Shown: positions 44,622 to 53,216, counted from the first letter of the stretch. The stretch: DNA of 64,000 nucleotides from Curvibacter sp. AEP1-3 (GCF_002163715.1 NZ_CP015698.1:2520201-2584200), one strand, 5' to 3'. The notes: generated by a model from the letters alone, not told the origin. Made by a program: numbers and translations.

Positions 44622-45545
44622 ATGAACTCCCTCTCTGCACCTTCCTACCCCATCCATTGGCTGCAACACGGGGGCCAACGCCTGGGCCTCCTACCCGGCC
44701 TGGGGGGCAGCGTGGCCGCCTGGCAGCGGGATGCGGGTCAAGGCTTGATGGATATCTGGCGCCCCTGGGCCGGCGCGCCGGACCTGTACACGACGGCGTC
44801 TTTCCCCCTCGTGCCATGGTCCAACCGCATCGGGCAAGGCGGGTTCAGCCAGGACGGCACCCACTACCCCATGCACCCCAACCGCGTGGGCGAGCCCTAT
44901 CCCATCCACGGGGACGGCTGGCTACAGCCCTGGGTGATCTGCCAGCCTCGCCACGACACGCTGGAGCTGCACCTCGAATCCAAGCACTTCGACGGCAACC
45001 CCTATCACTACCGCGCCTTGCAGCGCTTTGTCCTGCGGGATGACGGCATGGACCAACTCCTGGAGGTCACCCACCTCGGTGCAGACAGCCTGCCCTATGG
45101 TCTGGGACAGCACCCGGCCTTTTTGCGCACGCCCCACGCTCGCTTGCACGCACAGGTAGAAGGCGTATGGATCAGTGGCGCAGACCCCATGCCCACCGGA
45201 TTTACCACCCTGTTTCCGGCCGGTTGGGATCCGCGAAGCGGCATGGAGGTGAGTGGCAGCCTGATTGACAACGCCTATGCCGGCTGGAGCGGCCAGGCCC
45301 ACATCGACTGGCCGGAACATGCCTTGCGCCTGCACATGCGCGATCCGGTCGTCGTGGCGCGGGGCCGGAGCGACGGCTTCTGCCTGCTCTACCGCCCGGC
45401 TGAAGGTGCACATTTTTGCTTCGAACCGGTCAGCCACCCGATTGATGCTTTTCACATGGAAGGCCGGCCGGGGTTGCAGGTGCTGCAAACCGGCCAGACG
45501 TTGCGCCAGGCAGTGGAGTGGCGGTTTGAGTCACTCACCCGCTAG
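44622..45545 (+). CDS. Aldose 1-epimerase (galactose mutarotase family)
   Basis: 307 residues. Beta-sandwich mutarotase with PLVPWSNRIGQGGF, the catalytic-His motif YPIHGDGWLQPW near residues 93-104, and GLGQHPAFLRTP (second His) near 160-171. The usual late acidic residue is probably the Glu in CFEPVSHPIDAF. Interconverts alpha and beta anomers before catabolism of sugar brought in by the divergent YtfQRT-YjfF system. Ends in the hairpin-forming repeat next to the convergent tetR. Confidence 0.9.
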   Translation: MNSLSAPSYPIHWLQHGGQRLGLLPGLGGSVAAWQRDAGQGLMDIWRPWAGAPDLYTTASFPLVPWSNRIGQGGFSQDGTHYPMHPNRVGEPYPIHGDGWLQPWVICQPRHDTLELHLESKHFDGNPYHYRALQRFVLRDDGMDQLLEVTHLGADSLPYGLGQHPAFLRTPHARLHAQVEGVWISGADPMPTGFTTLFPAGWDPRSGMEVSGSLIDNAYAGWSGQAHIDWPEHALRLHMRDPVVVARGRSDGFCLLYRPAEGAHFCFEPVSHPIDAFHMEGRPGLQVLQTGQTLRQAVEWRFESLTR

Positions 45546-45553
45546 CGCTTTTT

Positions 45554-45601
45554 GCTATCAAAAAAGCAGCTGCCAGCGCACAACCTTCGGGCGCTAGCGG
45601 C
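45554..45601 (+). repeat. 48-bp dispersed element, copy 7 (epimerase/tetR junction)
   Basis: Begins GCTATCAAAAAAGCAGCTGC and ends TTCGGGCGCTAGCGGC. CGCTAGCGC just before it mirrors GCGCTAGCG at its end. It supplies the last codons and stop of the convergent tetR gene. Confidence 0.9.
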
Positions 45602-46235
45602 TGTTGAGGCCATCAAAGCAAGTGGACAGCACCAGATCGATGATTTGCGCATCGGTGTGCTGGCCACCCATACGCAAAAACTCCAGCACCGGGTCGCAGG
45701 CGCGGGCATACAGGGTGTAGAGCACGGCAATGGCCGGCAGCTCGGGGTTGATCAGGCCTTGCGCCTGGGCCGCTTCGATCCAGCTGCCCACGCGGTCGCT
45801 CACGTCCATAAGTCCGTCCATGTAGGCTTTGTGGCCCATCAGCGTGGCGCGCAAGGTGCTGTTCTGGCTGGGCAGGGAAGGCATCTCGCCGGCCAGCTTG
45901 AGCGCCATGGTCCAGCGCACCACCGCGCGCAGGCGCTGCAGGGGCGACATGTCGTCCGGCAAAGTGTCCAAAAACGCTTGCGCCTGCCCCATCAGGTGGG
46001 CCATGGCCGCAGCGGCCAGGTCTTCCTTGCTGGGAAAGTGCTTGTACAGGCTGGCCTTGGCGATACCTACGCTGGCGGCCACCTCGTCCACCGTCATGGC
46101 CTCAAAGCCTTTTTCCGCCAGCAGCAGGTTCACCGAGCGGATGATGGCGTCCTCCCGGGCTTGCAGCATCTGCTTTTTGAAAGAGACTTTGACGGGCGCC
46201 ACGGGCGCGTCCTGGACAGCGGATGGTTCGTTCAT
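45594..46235 (-). CDS. TetR-family transcriptional regulator
   Basis: 213 residues. After a 20-residue flexible N-terminus comes the TetR helix-turn-helix (about 27-73): AREDAIIRSVNLLLAEKGF, TVDEVAASVGIAKASLYKHF. The C-terminal ligand domain is helical, with no recognised subfamily. Its final residues and stop fall within a 48-bp element. The target is not evident; it could be the convergent epimerase or an unlinked gene. Confidence 0.92.
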   Translation of the reverse strand: MNEPSAVQDAPVAPVKVSFKKQMLQAREDAIIRSVNLLLAEKGFEAMTVDEVAASVGIAKASLYKHFPSKEDLAAAAMAHLMGQAQAFLDTLPDDMSPLQRLRAVVRWTMALKLAGEMPSLPSQNSTLRATLMGHKAYMDGLMDVSDRVGSWIEAAQAQGLINPELPAIAVLYTLYARACDPVLEFLRMGGQHTDAQIIDLVLSTCFDGLNSR

Positions 46236-46289
46236 GCCGGTATTTTATTCCTCTGGCGTCGGAATGTGGAGACCAAGGCTACTTTGTGA

Positions 46290-47207
46290 CTACTTGGTTT
46301 TCGCACCCAGCAAGCGGGTAGCCGCGCCCGACAGGGCATGGGTCAGCCGGTCTATCACCTCCGAGTCCAGATTCCAGCAGTGCCAGTACAGGCTCACGGG
46401 CAAGCGCATGTCGGGGGCCAGATTGACCAGCTGCCCGGTTTCCAGCAGCCCCTGCACCAGCAGCTCGGGCACGATGCTCGCGCCCCAACCGGCCAGCACC
46501 GCGCGTACCTGGCCCTCGGAGCTGGGCACGAAGCGTTGGCTCAAAGACACCCGGCGCAGGTTAAGTGCCCGGCTCACAAATTCAGTGGGCAAGTCGTCCT
46601 TGCGGTTGAAAGCCACAAACGGAATACTGCGGAAATTGTGCGGAGTCAGGCCCTGGGGGCAATGCGCCTGGGCGTACTCGGCACTGGCCACCGCCACATA
46701 TTGCATGGCACCCAGAGACTGAACTTTGCAACCACGAAGCGCCTGCTTCAGGGTGGTCACACAGCCCAGCACCTGGCCCTCACGCAGCCATTCGTGGGTG
46801 AAGTCCTGGTCGTCGGTGATGATTTCCAGCGGCAATCCCGCGTGCACCAGCGGGTCCAGCGCGGGCAGGGCCCAGGTGGCGATGCTGTCGGCATTGATGG
46901 CTATCGAAATACGCTCATCCTCGCGCACGGCACCGGTGCTGGGGGCAAGGTCTTTGAGGTCCGTTTCCAAGTCGGCACGCAAGAGGCGCATTTGCACCGC
47001 GTGCTTGATGAGCAAGCGCCCGGCCGAAGTCGCCTTCACCGGGCGGCTGCGCACCAGCAGCACCGTGCCCACCTGGGCTTCGAGCGCGCGCAGGCGCTGC
47101 GAAACGGCGGATTGGGTGATGGACAGGCGCACCGCAGCACGCTCAAAGCCGCCTTCTTCCACGATGGCGGCAAGGCATTCCAGGGCGTCCGAGTCAAAAG
47201 TACGCAT
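46290..47207 (-). CDS. ArgP/LysG-type LysR-family regulator
   Basis: 305 residues. HTH: GFERAAVRLSITQSAVSQRLRALE near residues 20-43, written here as two parts, with the LEAQVGTVLLVRSRP segment typical of ArgP/IciA/LysG regulators. Those members sense basic amino acids and usually control lysE-type exporters or argO. Here the divergent neighbour is instead a DadA-like dehydrogenase, so amino-acid-responsive control of that gene is the best guess. Confidence 0.88.
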   Translation of the reverse strand: MRTFDSDALECLAAIVEEGGFERAAVRLSITQSAVSQRLRALEAQVGTVLLVRSRPVKATSAGRLLIKHAVQMRLLRADLETDLKDLAPSTGAVREDERISIAINADSIATWALPALDPLVHAGLPLEIITDDQDFTHEWLREGQVLGCVTTLKQALRGCKVQSLGAMQYVAVASAEYAQAHCPQGLTPHNFRSIPFVAFNRKDDLPTEFVSRALNLRRVSLSQRFVPSSEGQVRAVLAGWGASIVPELLVQGLLETGQLVNLAPDMRLPVSLYWHCWNLDSEVIDRLTHALSGAATRLLGAKTK

Positions 47208-47218
47208 GGTGTGTTCTT

Positions 47219-47233
47219 ATTAATGCAGCTAAT
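47219..47233. promoter_or_regulatory. Putative LysR operator between argP-like gene and dadA
   Basis: ATTA-N7-TAAT, a symmetric T-N11-A box, 12 bp upstream of the ArgP-like start codon and 61 bp upstream of dadA, as expected for a divergent LysR autoregulatory site. Confidence 0.5.
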
Positions 47234-47293
47234 GTTTTCGCAAACCAGTTAATTTTACTTTTACTAGCCTTCCGCTTGCCTGACACTGCGCAG

Positions 47294-48625
47294 ATGAAAA
47301 TTATTGTTCTCGGCGCAGGCACCATCGGCATTTGCACAGCGTGGCATTTGCTGGAACTCGGCCACGAAGTCACGGTGGTCGAGCGTCAAGCCGACGCCGC
47401 CCTGGAAACCAGTTTCGCCAATGGCGCGCAAATCTCAGTGAGTTATTGCGAACCCTGGGCCAACAAAGAGGCGCCGCTCAAGGCCCTCAAGTGGATGCTC
47501 AGCAACGAAGCGCCTTTGTTGTTCCGCCCCCAGAACCCCTTCGGCCCCGGCCTGCACCAGTACACCTGGGGCCTGCAGTTCCTGGCCAACTGCAACGACG
47601 CAGCTTTTGAGCGCAATGTGCAGCAGCTCGTCGCTTTGGGCGCTTACAGCCACGCCGCTTTGAAGGATGTGGTTGCCAGCACCGGCATTCAGTACAACCG
47701 CCTGGAGCGCGGCATTGCGCACTATTACTGTGACCAAAAGTCGTTTGACACCGCCGGCGACGCCGCTGCGCTGATGCGCAAGTACGGCGTGAACCGCCAG
47801 GTCATCAGCAAAGAAGAGTTCTTGAAGATCGAGCCGGCCTACCGCCAGTTCGCGCACCAGATCGTGGGCGGCACCATCACCCCCAGCGACGAATCCGGCG
47901 ACTGCAAGGTGTTCACCCAGGAGCTGGCCAAGCTGTGCGCTGCCCGTGGGGCTGAGTTCTTGTATGAGTACAGCGTGGAGCAGCTCAATACCGACGATGG
48001 CGCTATCAAATCAGTAGCTGTTCGCGCACTATCCTCGGGCGCCAAGGGCCAAACCGTGCCCGGGTCCTTCAAGGTACTGAAGGCAGATCACGTGGTGGTC
48101 GCCACCGGCTCCTACACCGCACCGCTCTTGCGCACCGTGGGCGTGAACCTGCCGATTTACCCCGGTAAGGGCTACAGCGCTACCTTCAAGATCTTGAAGC
48201 CTGAGCTGGCGCCGCTGGTCTCCACGATTGACGACGCCAAGAAGGTGGCCATCAGCCGCTTGGGCGACGAGTTGCGCGTGGCCGGCACCATCGAGGTCGG
48301 TGGCTTTGACCTGACACTGGATTCACCCGTGGCCAAGGCCCGCTGCCACATGCTGTCCCGCCGGATTGAAGAAGTGTTGCCCGGCGTGTGCGACACCCGC
48401 ACCGAAGAGCAAGGCGGCCAGCCCAACTACTGGACCGGCCTGCGCCCTGCCACCCCCACGAACATTCCTTACATAGGCCAGTCGCCGGTCAAGGGCGTGT
48501 GGGTCAATGCCGGTCATGGCACCCTGGGGTGGACGCATGGTGCGGGGTCGGGCAAGGCGATTGCTGAGCTGATTCACGGGAAGAAGCCGGAGATGAACTT
48601 CAAGTTTTACGGCGAGCAAGCCTGA
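47294..48625 (+). CDS. dadA: D-amino-acid dehydrogenase (DadA family)
   Basis: 443 residues from the ATG (an upstream TTG start is less likely). FAD-binding motif MKIIVLGAGTIGICTAWHL at the very start, then VTVVERQ; C-terminal FAD segment YWTGLRPATPTNIPYIG and GHGTLGWTHGAGSGKAIAEL. Oxidises D-amino acids such as D-alanine to 2-oxo acids and ammonia, passing electrons to the respiratory chain. Residues about 237-252 (AIKSVAVRALSSGAKG) derive from an in-frame 48-bp element; other DadA proteins should lack this stretch. No alanine racemase gene adjoins it. Confidence 0.9.
   Translation: MKIIVLGAGTIGICTAWHLLELGHEVTVVERQADAALETSFANGAQISVSYCEPWANKEAPLKALKWMLSNEAPLLFRPQNPFGPGLHQYTWGLQFLANCNDAAFERNVQQLVALGAYSHAALKDVVASTGIQYNRLERGIAHYYCDQKSFDTAGDAAALMRKYGVNRQVISKEEFLKIEPAYRQFAHQIVGGTITPSDESGDCKVFTQELAKLCAARGAEFLYEYSVEQLNTDDGAIKSVAVRALSSGAKGQTVPGSFKVLKADHVVVATGSYTAPLLRTVGVNLPIYPGKGYSATFKILKPELAPLVSTIDDAKKVAISRLGDELRVAGTIEVGGFDLTLDSPVAKARCHMLSRRIEEVLPGVCDTRTEEQGGQPNYWTGLRPATPTNIPYIGQSPVKGVWVNAGHGTLGWTHGAGSGKAIAELIHGKKPEMNFKFYGEQA
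48002..48050 (+). repeat. 48-bp dispersed element, copy 8 (inside dadA)
   Basis: Begins GCTATCAAATCAGTAGCTGT and ends TCGGGCGCCAAGGGCC. Read in the sense frame starting at its first base, it encodes AIKSVAVRALSSGAKG within dadA. Confidence 0.92.
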
Positions 48626-48669
48626 CTTTTACTTTCTTCGGGTGCAGGTTCACTGCCTTGCTTGGCGGG

Positions 48670-48757
48670 AGCTGGCGGGGTAGGCGTTCTGCTCCGTGTC
48701 CCCCGGCCGCTTTGCGGCCTCCTCCTTGACCTGCGCAGAACACCTACCCCGCCAGCT
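48670..48757 (+). repeat. GC-rich compound hairpin element, copy A
   Basis: 23-bp outer arms (48670-48692 and 48735-48757; one G-U) starting AGCTGGCGGGGTAGG enclose a core with GTGTCCCCC, an inner hairpin GGCCGC-TTT-GCGGCC (48705-48719) and TCCTCCTTGACCT. Lies between dadA and the convergent LysR gene. Its core is repeated in inverse orientation 47 bp further on. Confidence 0.88.
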
Positions 48758-48803
48758 CTTGCGCGAACTTGGTGTGCTGACTCAGAAGAGACCAAACCCT
48801 CTA

Positions 48804-48897
48804 GCGTGGGGCGGGGGTGTACGCTGAAGCGAGGTCAAGGAGGAGGCCGCGCAGCGGCCGGGGGACACGAGCGTAAGCGCACACCCCCGCCCCACGC
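48804..48897 (-). repeat. GC-rich compound hairpin element, copy B (inverted)
   Basis: Perfect 17-bp outer arms GCGTGGGGCGGGGGTGT/ACACCCCCGCCCCACGC plus an inner ACGCT/AGCGT pair surround the reverse complement of the copy A core. The core sequence from AGGTCAAGGAGGAGGCC to GGGGGACAC is identical apart from the 3-nt loop (GCA here; AAA for copy A in this orientation). The outer arms differ from copy A but keep full pairing. Confidence 0.88.
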
Positions 48898-48920
48898 GGA
48901 CGCGAAAACAATCGCTGCAA

Positions 48921-49847
48921 TTACCCCCCGTGCGCCTGTACCAAGCAAGTCTGAAACGCCAACGTCGCCCGGCTCGGCTGAGGTGACTTGCGCGTGATGG
49001 CGAAGAACTGGCAGGCATAGCTCAGCAGATCAGGTCGCACGGCTTGCATCAGCCCACGGCGTACAAAGCTCTCGGCATAGTGATCGGGCAGAAATCCCAG
49101 AAACTGGCCGGACAAAATCAACGTGGCAATCGACTCCTGGTCAAACCCCGTGGCGCGGCGCGGCAAGCGCATGCGCTGGCTCAGCTCCATGTTGGGCGAG
49201 TGGTAGCCCAGCCCCGCAAACTCGTGGCCGGGCAAAGTCTCCCAGTCCAGGGCGCTCTGATCCGCGTTCCACAGCGCATGGCGAGTGCCGCAGTACAGCA
49301 GCATGTGCTCGTCAAACAAGGGGGTGTAGTCCAGCACATCCGACGCGCGGTGACCGGGGATGATGCCCACATGGAACTGCCCGTCCAAGACCCCACGCTC
49401 GATGGCAGTGAGGGTAGCCACATGCAGGTTCAGCCCCACGTCGGGGGCTTCTGCGTGAAAGTGAGCGATGGCTTCGGCAATGTGGCTCGCCGGATTACTG
49501 GCCGTTTTGTCGAACACCGCCACCTGCAGTTGCCCACCCATGCGCTGGTGGATTTCGTCCACGCTGCTTCGAAAGGCGTCGGTCGCGGCCAGCAGCTGGG
49601 TGGTCTGGGCGTAGATCTTTTCCCCTTCCGCGGTGAGCGCAAAGCCGGCCCGTCCACGACGGCATAGGGTCAGGCCGAGGCGGGTTTCCAAGTCCTTGAT
49701 GTGGCGGCTGACCGTGGAGGTGCCGATGTTGAGCTCCAGCTCGGCTGCGGCCATGCCCCCGCAATCGACCACCGCTTTGAACACGCGCAGCAAGCGCAAA
49801 TCCATGTCGCTGATCTGACCGAGAACGGCTTTGGCTTTTACTTTCAT
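48921..49847 (-). CDS. LysR-family regulator, probable control of the beta-alanine operon
   Basis: 308 residues from the ATG giving MKVKAKAVLGQ. HTH near residues 28-50 (GMAAAELELNIGTSTVSRHI), then the effector-binding domain (about 95-300). Diverges from the aminotransferase/semialdehyde dehydrogenase pair over a 103-bp gap with two palindromes, the usual set-up for a LysR activator and its target. This is an inference from position; the effector is unknown. Confidence 0.9.
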   Translation of the reverse strand: MKVKAKAVLGQISDMDLRLLRVFKAVVDCGGMAAAELELNIGTSTVSRHIKDLETRLGLTLCRRGRAGFALTAEGEKIYAQTTQLLAATDAFRSSVDEIHQRMGGQLQVAVFDKTASNPASHIAEAIAHFHAEAPDVGLNLHVATLTAIERGVLDGQFHVGIIPGHRASDVLDYTPLFDEHMLLYCGTRHALWNADQSALDWETLPGHEFAGLGYHSPNMELSQRMRLPRRATGFDQESIATLILSGQFLGFLPDHYAESFVRRGLMQAVRPDLLSYACQFFAITRKSPQPSRATLAFQTCLVQAHGG

Positions 49848-49873
49848 ACTTTGCGAAGTAAATAGTGCTATTT
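49847..49873. promoter_or_regulatory. Palindromic operator pair in the LysR / aminotransferase gap
   Basis: TACTT-TGCG-AAGTA is followed directly by AAATAG-TG-CTATTT (perfect arms). The first touches the LysR start codon. A TATAAG hexamer about 10 bp further on could be the -10 of the aminotransferase promoter. Typical recognition/activation site spacing for a LysR regulator. Confidence 0.55.
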
Positions 49874-49950
49874 GTGACTTTATAAGAGTAACAGAGCTGC
49901 CCACAATGCACCATCGCCTCTACAAGGCCTACCCACCCCCAGGAGTTCCC

Positions 49951-51327
49951 ATGAAGCTCAATGACACCAGCGCCTCCGCGACCGGCGAGGCAGTAACCAG
50001 CACCTCCACCTTCCCCATGTCCCGCGAGTGGATGGAATCGCACTGGATGGCCTTTACCGGTAACCGCGATTTCAAAGCCAACCCACGCATGATGGTGAGT
50101 GCCCAAGGCGCCTACTTCACCGACTCCAACGGCAAGAAGGTTTTCGACGGCCTCTCCGGCCTCTGGTGCGCAGGTCTGGGCCACGGTCGTCGCGAGATCA
50201 CCGAGGCGGTGAGCAAGCAGATCGGCACCCTGGACTTTTCGCCCGCCTTTCAGTTCGGCCACCCGCTCTCCTTTGAGCTGGCCAACAAGATCGTCGAACT
50301 CACCCCCGAGGGCTTGGACCATGTGTTCTACACCGGCTCCGGCTCCGAGTCGGCGGACACCGCGCTCAAGATGGCTCGCGCTTACTGGCGCGCCAAGGGC
50401 ATGGGCACCAAAACCCGCCTGATCGGCCGCGAGAAGGGTTACCACGGCGTGAACTTCGGTGGTATTTCGGTCGGCGGGCTGCCCGCCAACCGCAAGACCT
50501 TCGGCCAAGGCATTGAGGCCGATCATCTGGCACACACCCAGCTGGCCTCCAACGCGTTCAGCAAGGGCCTGCCCGAAAAAGGTGGCGACATGGCCGACGA
50601 GCTGCTGCGCCTGATCAACCTGCATGACGCGTCCAACATTGCTGCCGTCATCGTGGAACCCATGTCCGGCTCAGCCGGTGTGGTGGTGCCACCGGTGGGC
50701 TACCTGCAGCGCCTGCGCGAGATCTGCACCCAGAACAACATCCTGCTGATTTTTGATGAAGTGATCACCGGCTTTGGCCGCCTGGGCGCTTACACCGGTG
50801 CGGGCTATTTCGGCGTGGTGCCGGACATACTAAACGCCGCCAAGCAAATCACCAACGGCGCGCAGCCCTTGGGCGTGGTGGTGGCCAAGAAGGAGATTTA
50901 CGACACTTTCATGGCAGCCGGTGGCCCCGACTACATGCTGGAATTCCCTCACGGCTACACCTACTCCGCCCACCCCGTGGCCTGCGCCGCGGGTATTGCA
51001 GCGCTGGACATTCTGGTCAAGGAAAACATGGTGGAGCGCGTGGCGGCTCTGGCGCCTTATTTCGAGAAAGCGGTGCACAGCCTGCGCGGCGCCAAACACA
51101 TCACCGACATCCGTAACCTGGGCCTGTCCGCCGGCTTCACCCTGGCTGCCGTGCCCGGCGAGCCCGCCAAGCGCCCTTACGAGGTGGCCATGCGCTGCCT
51201 GGACAAAGGCTTCTACGTGCGCTACGCGGGTGACTGCATTGCGCTGGCGCCCCCCTTCATCACCACCGAAGCCGAAATCGACAGTCTGGTGAACGCCCTG
51301 GGCGAAGCCATCAACGCAACCGCCTGA
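49951..51327 (+). CDS. bauA: Beta-alanine--pyruvate aminotransferase (class III omega-aminotransferase)
   Basis: 458 residues; AGGAG 5 nt before the ATG. Class III PLP fold with SGLWCAGLGHGR, YTGSGSESADTALKMAR, the PLP-pocket FDEVITGFGRLG and the Schiff-base Lys in NAAKQITNGAQPLG. Best match to omega-amino acid:pyruvate transaminases (beta-alanine to malonate semialdehyde with pyruvate as acceptor). Followed after 88 bp by a CoA-acylating semialdehyde dehydrogenase, the normal next enzyme. Confidence 0.93.
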   Translation: MKLNDTSASATGEAVTSTSTFPMSREWMESHWMAFTGNRDFKANPRMMVSAQGAYFTDSNGKKVFDGLSGLWCAGLGHGRREITEAVSKQIGTLDFSPAFQFGHPLSFELANKIVELTPEGLDHVFYTGSGSESADTALKMARAYWRAKGMGTKTRLIGREKGYHGVNFGGISVGGLPANRKTFGQGIEADHLAHTQLASNAFSKGLPEKGGDMADELLRLINLHDASNIAAVIVEPMSGSAGVVVPPVGYLQRLREICTQNNILLIFDEVITGFGRLGAYTGAGYFGVVPDILNAAKQITNGAQPLGVVVAKKEIYDTFMAAGGPDYMLEFPHGYTYSAHPVACAAGIAALDILVKENMVERVAALAPYFEKAVHSLRGAKHITDIRNLGLSAGFTLAAVPGEPAKRPYEVAMRCLDKGFYVRYAGDCIALAPPFITTEAEIDSLVNALGEAINATA

Positions 51328-51343
51328 AGCGAAGCACCCATTT

Positions 51344-51391
51344 GCTATTCTTTTGATAGCTGCTCGCGCATATTCCCTGTGCGCCAGCAGC
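51344..51391 (+). repeat. 48-bp dispersed element, copy 9 (between bauA and mmsA)
   Basis: Begins GCTATTCTTTTGATAGCTGC and ends CTGTGCGCCAGCAGC. The first hairpin (GCTAT/ATAGC) is perfect here. It fills over half of the gap between two genes expected to be co-transcribed. Confidence 0.93.
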
Positions 51392-51415
51392 ACTTTTGAC
51401 TCTTAAATACCTCCC

Positions 51416-52921
51416 ATGTCCCAACTCCCTACCGTCGGCCACCTCATCGGCGGCAAGATCGTCACTTCCGGCGATCGTGCGCAAGAGGTCTTCAACCCCG
51501 CCACTGGCAAAGCCGAGAAGCGCGTGCTGCTGGCCCCCAAGGCCACCGTGGAAGAAGCCATTGCCAATGCGCAAGCCGCATTCCCCGCCTGGCGTAACAC
51601 GCCTCCGCTCAAGCGTGCCCGCGTGATGAGCAACCTCAAAGTCTTGCTGGAAAAGCACGCTGAAGAACTCTGCGCGCTCATCACCGCCGAACACGGCAAG
51701 GTGCTCTCTGACGCGCTGGGCGAACTGCAGCGCGGTATTGAAAACGTGGAATACGCGTCTTACGCGCCCGAGTTGCTCAAAGGCGAACACAGCAAAAACG
51801 TGGGCCCCGCCATCGACAGCTGGAGCGAGTTCCAGGCGCTGGGCGTGACCGCCGGCATCACCCCCTTCAACTTCCCGGCCATGGTGCCTTTGTGGATGTG
51901 GCCCATGGCCGTGGCATGCGGCAACACCTTTGTGCTCAAGCCCTCCGAACGCGACCCCAGCTCCACCCTGCGTGTGGCTGAGCTTGCGCTCGAAGCCGGC
52001 CTGCCACCCGGCGTGCTCAACGTGGTCAACGGCGACAAGGAAGCCGTGGACACGCTCTTGCAAGACCCGCGCGTGAAGGCGGTGAGCTTTGTGGGGTCCA
52101 CCCCAATTGCCGAATACATCTACGCCGAAGGCTGCAAACACGGCAAACGTGTGCAAGCCTTGGGCGGCGCCAAAAACCACGCGGTGGTCATGCCCGATGC
52201 CGATGTCGCCAACGCCGTGAGTGCGCTCATGGGCGCGGCCTATGGCTCCTGCGGCGAGCGCTGCATGGCGATTCCGCTGGTGGTGGCGGTAGGTGATGCA
52301 ACCGCCGACGCGGTGATTGAAGGCCTGAAGGCCGAGATCGCCAAGATGAAGGTCGGCCCCGGCACAGCCCCCGGCATGGACATGGGCCCGCTGGTGACCA
52401 AGCCGCACTTCGAAAAGGTGAAGGGCTATGTGGACCAAGGCGTGAAAGAAGGCGCCACACTGGTGGTGGACGGTCGCGGCCTCAAGGTGGCAGGCCATGA
52501 AGACGGCTACTACCTCGGCCCCTGCCTGTTTGACAACGTCAAACCCGGCATGGTGATTTACCAGGAAGAAATCTTCGGCCCCGTGCTGGGGGTGGTGCGC
52601 GTCAAGACCCTGCAAGAGGCCATGGACATGATTGACGCCCATGAGTACGGTAACGGCACCTGCATCTTCACCCGCGACGGCGAAGCCGCCCGCTACTTCA
52701 CCGACAACATTCTGGTCGGCATGGTGGGTGTGAACGTGCCGCTGCCCGTTCCTGTGGCCTACCACTCATTCGGCGGCTGGAAACGCAGCCTGTTCGGCGA
52801 CCTGCACGCCTATGGCCCCGATGCCGTGCGTTTTTACACCAAGCGCAAGACCATCACCCAGCGCTGGCCGAGTGCCGGTGTGCGTGAAGGCGCAGTGTTC
52901 AACTTCCCGAGCAGCCGCTAA
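51416..52921 (+). CDS. mmsA: CoA-acylating methylmalonate/malonate-semialdehyde dehydrogenase
   Basis: 501 residues, ALDH superfamily. GVTAGITPFNFPAMVPLWM, FVGSTPIAEYIY (NAD pocket) and the catalytic Cys in GSCGERCMAIP near residue 284. FGGWKRSLFGD and the final TKRKTITQRWP are typical of MmsA. Makes acetyl-CoA from malonate semialdehyde (or propionyl-CoA from methylmalonate semialdehyde), completing the route begun by the aminotransferase. The Cys two residues before GER is unusual; homologues mostly have Ala or Ser there. Confidence 0.95.
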   Translation: MSQLPTVGHLIGGKIVTSGDRAQEVFNPATGKAEKRVLLAPKATVEEAIANAQAAFPAWRNTPPLKRARVMSNLKVLLEKHAEELCALITAEHGKVLSDALGELQRGIENVEYASYAPELLKGEHSKNVGPAIDSWSEFQALGVTAGITPFNFPAMVPLWMWPMAVACGNTFVLKPSERDPSSTLRVAELALEAGLPPGVLNVVNGDKEAVDTLLQDPRVKAVSFVGSTPIAEYIYAEGCKHGKRVQALGGAKNHAVVMPDADVANAVSALMGAAYGSCGERCMAIPLVVAVGDATADAVIEGLKAEIAKMKVGPGTAPGMDMGPLVTKPHFEKVKGYVDQGVKEGATLVVDGRGLKVAGHEDGYYLGPCLFDNVKPGMVIYQEEIFGPVLGVVRVKTLQEAMDMIDAHEYGNGTCIFTRDGEAARYFTDNILVGMVGVNVPLPVPVAYHSFGGWKRSLFGDLHAYGPDAVRFYTKRKTITQRWPSAGVREGAVFNFPSSR

Positions 52922-52975
52922 CACTGCAACGGGGGGCGGCTTGGTCTGTCGCCCGGTCTCCCCAGCTGCAGCATC

Positions 52976-53015
52976 AACGAAAAAGGGCTTGTCACCAGAC
53001 AAGCCCTTTTTCGTT
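52976..53015. terminator. Bidirectional rho-independent terminator
   Basis: A long perfect stem: AACGAAAAAGGGCTTGTC and GACAAGCCCTTTTTCGTT around the loop ACCA. Ends mmsA from the left and the mini-protein gene from the right. Confidence 0.95.
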
Positions 53016-53045
53016 GGGTGGCTCCTCATGGAGCCGTATCGCGAT

Positions 53046-53216
53046 TTATTTGAAACGGCGGCGGGCGATGGTAGCCATCAAGCCCAAGCCGACCAAGAGC
53101 AAGGCGGCAGAGCTGCCGTCGGTTTCTGTGGCAGCCAGCAATTCAGGCCCGGCAGCATGCACCGCCCATGTCGGAACGGCGGTGATTGCGACGAGGATCA
53201 GTGATTTGAGCTTCAT
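53046..53216 (-). CDS. 56-residue exported protein with PEP-CTERM-like tail
   Basis: ATG with a GGGGG ribosome-binding site about 6 nt upstream. N-terminal signal peptide (MKLKSLILVAITAVPTWAVHA, in two parts), then only about 17 residues, then a hydrophobic span ALLLVGLGLMATI ending in ARRRFK. The span-plus-arginine tail is what exosortase PEP-CTERM signals look like, but the Pro-Glu-Pro motif is replaced by TETDGSS. Nearly the whole mature protein would be the sorting tail. Its own transcription unit, with a terminator just beyond. No family name assigned. Confidence 0.65.
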   Translation of the reverse strand: MKLKSLILVAITAVPTWAVHAAGPELLAATETDGSSAALLLVGLGLMATIARRRFK

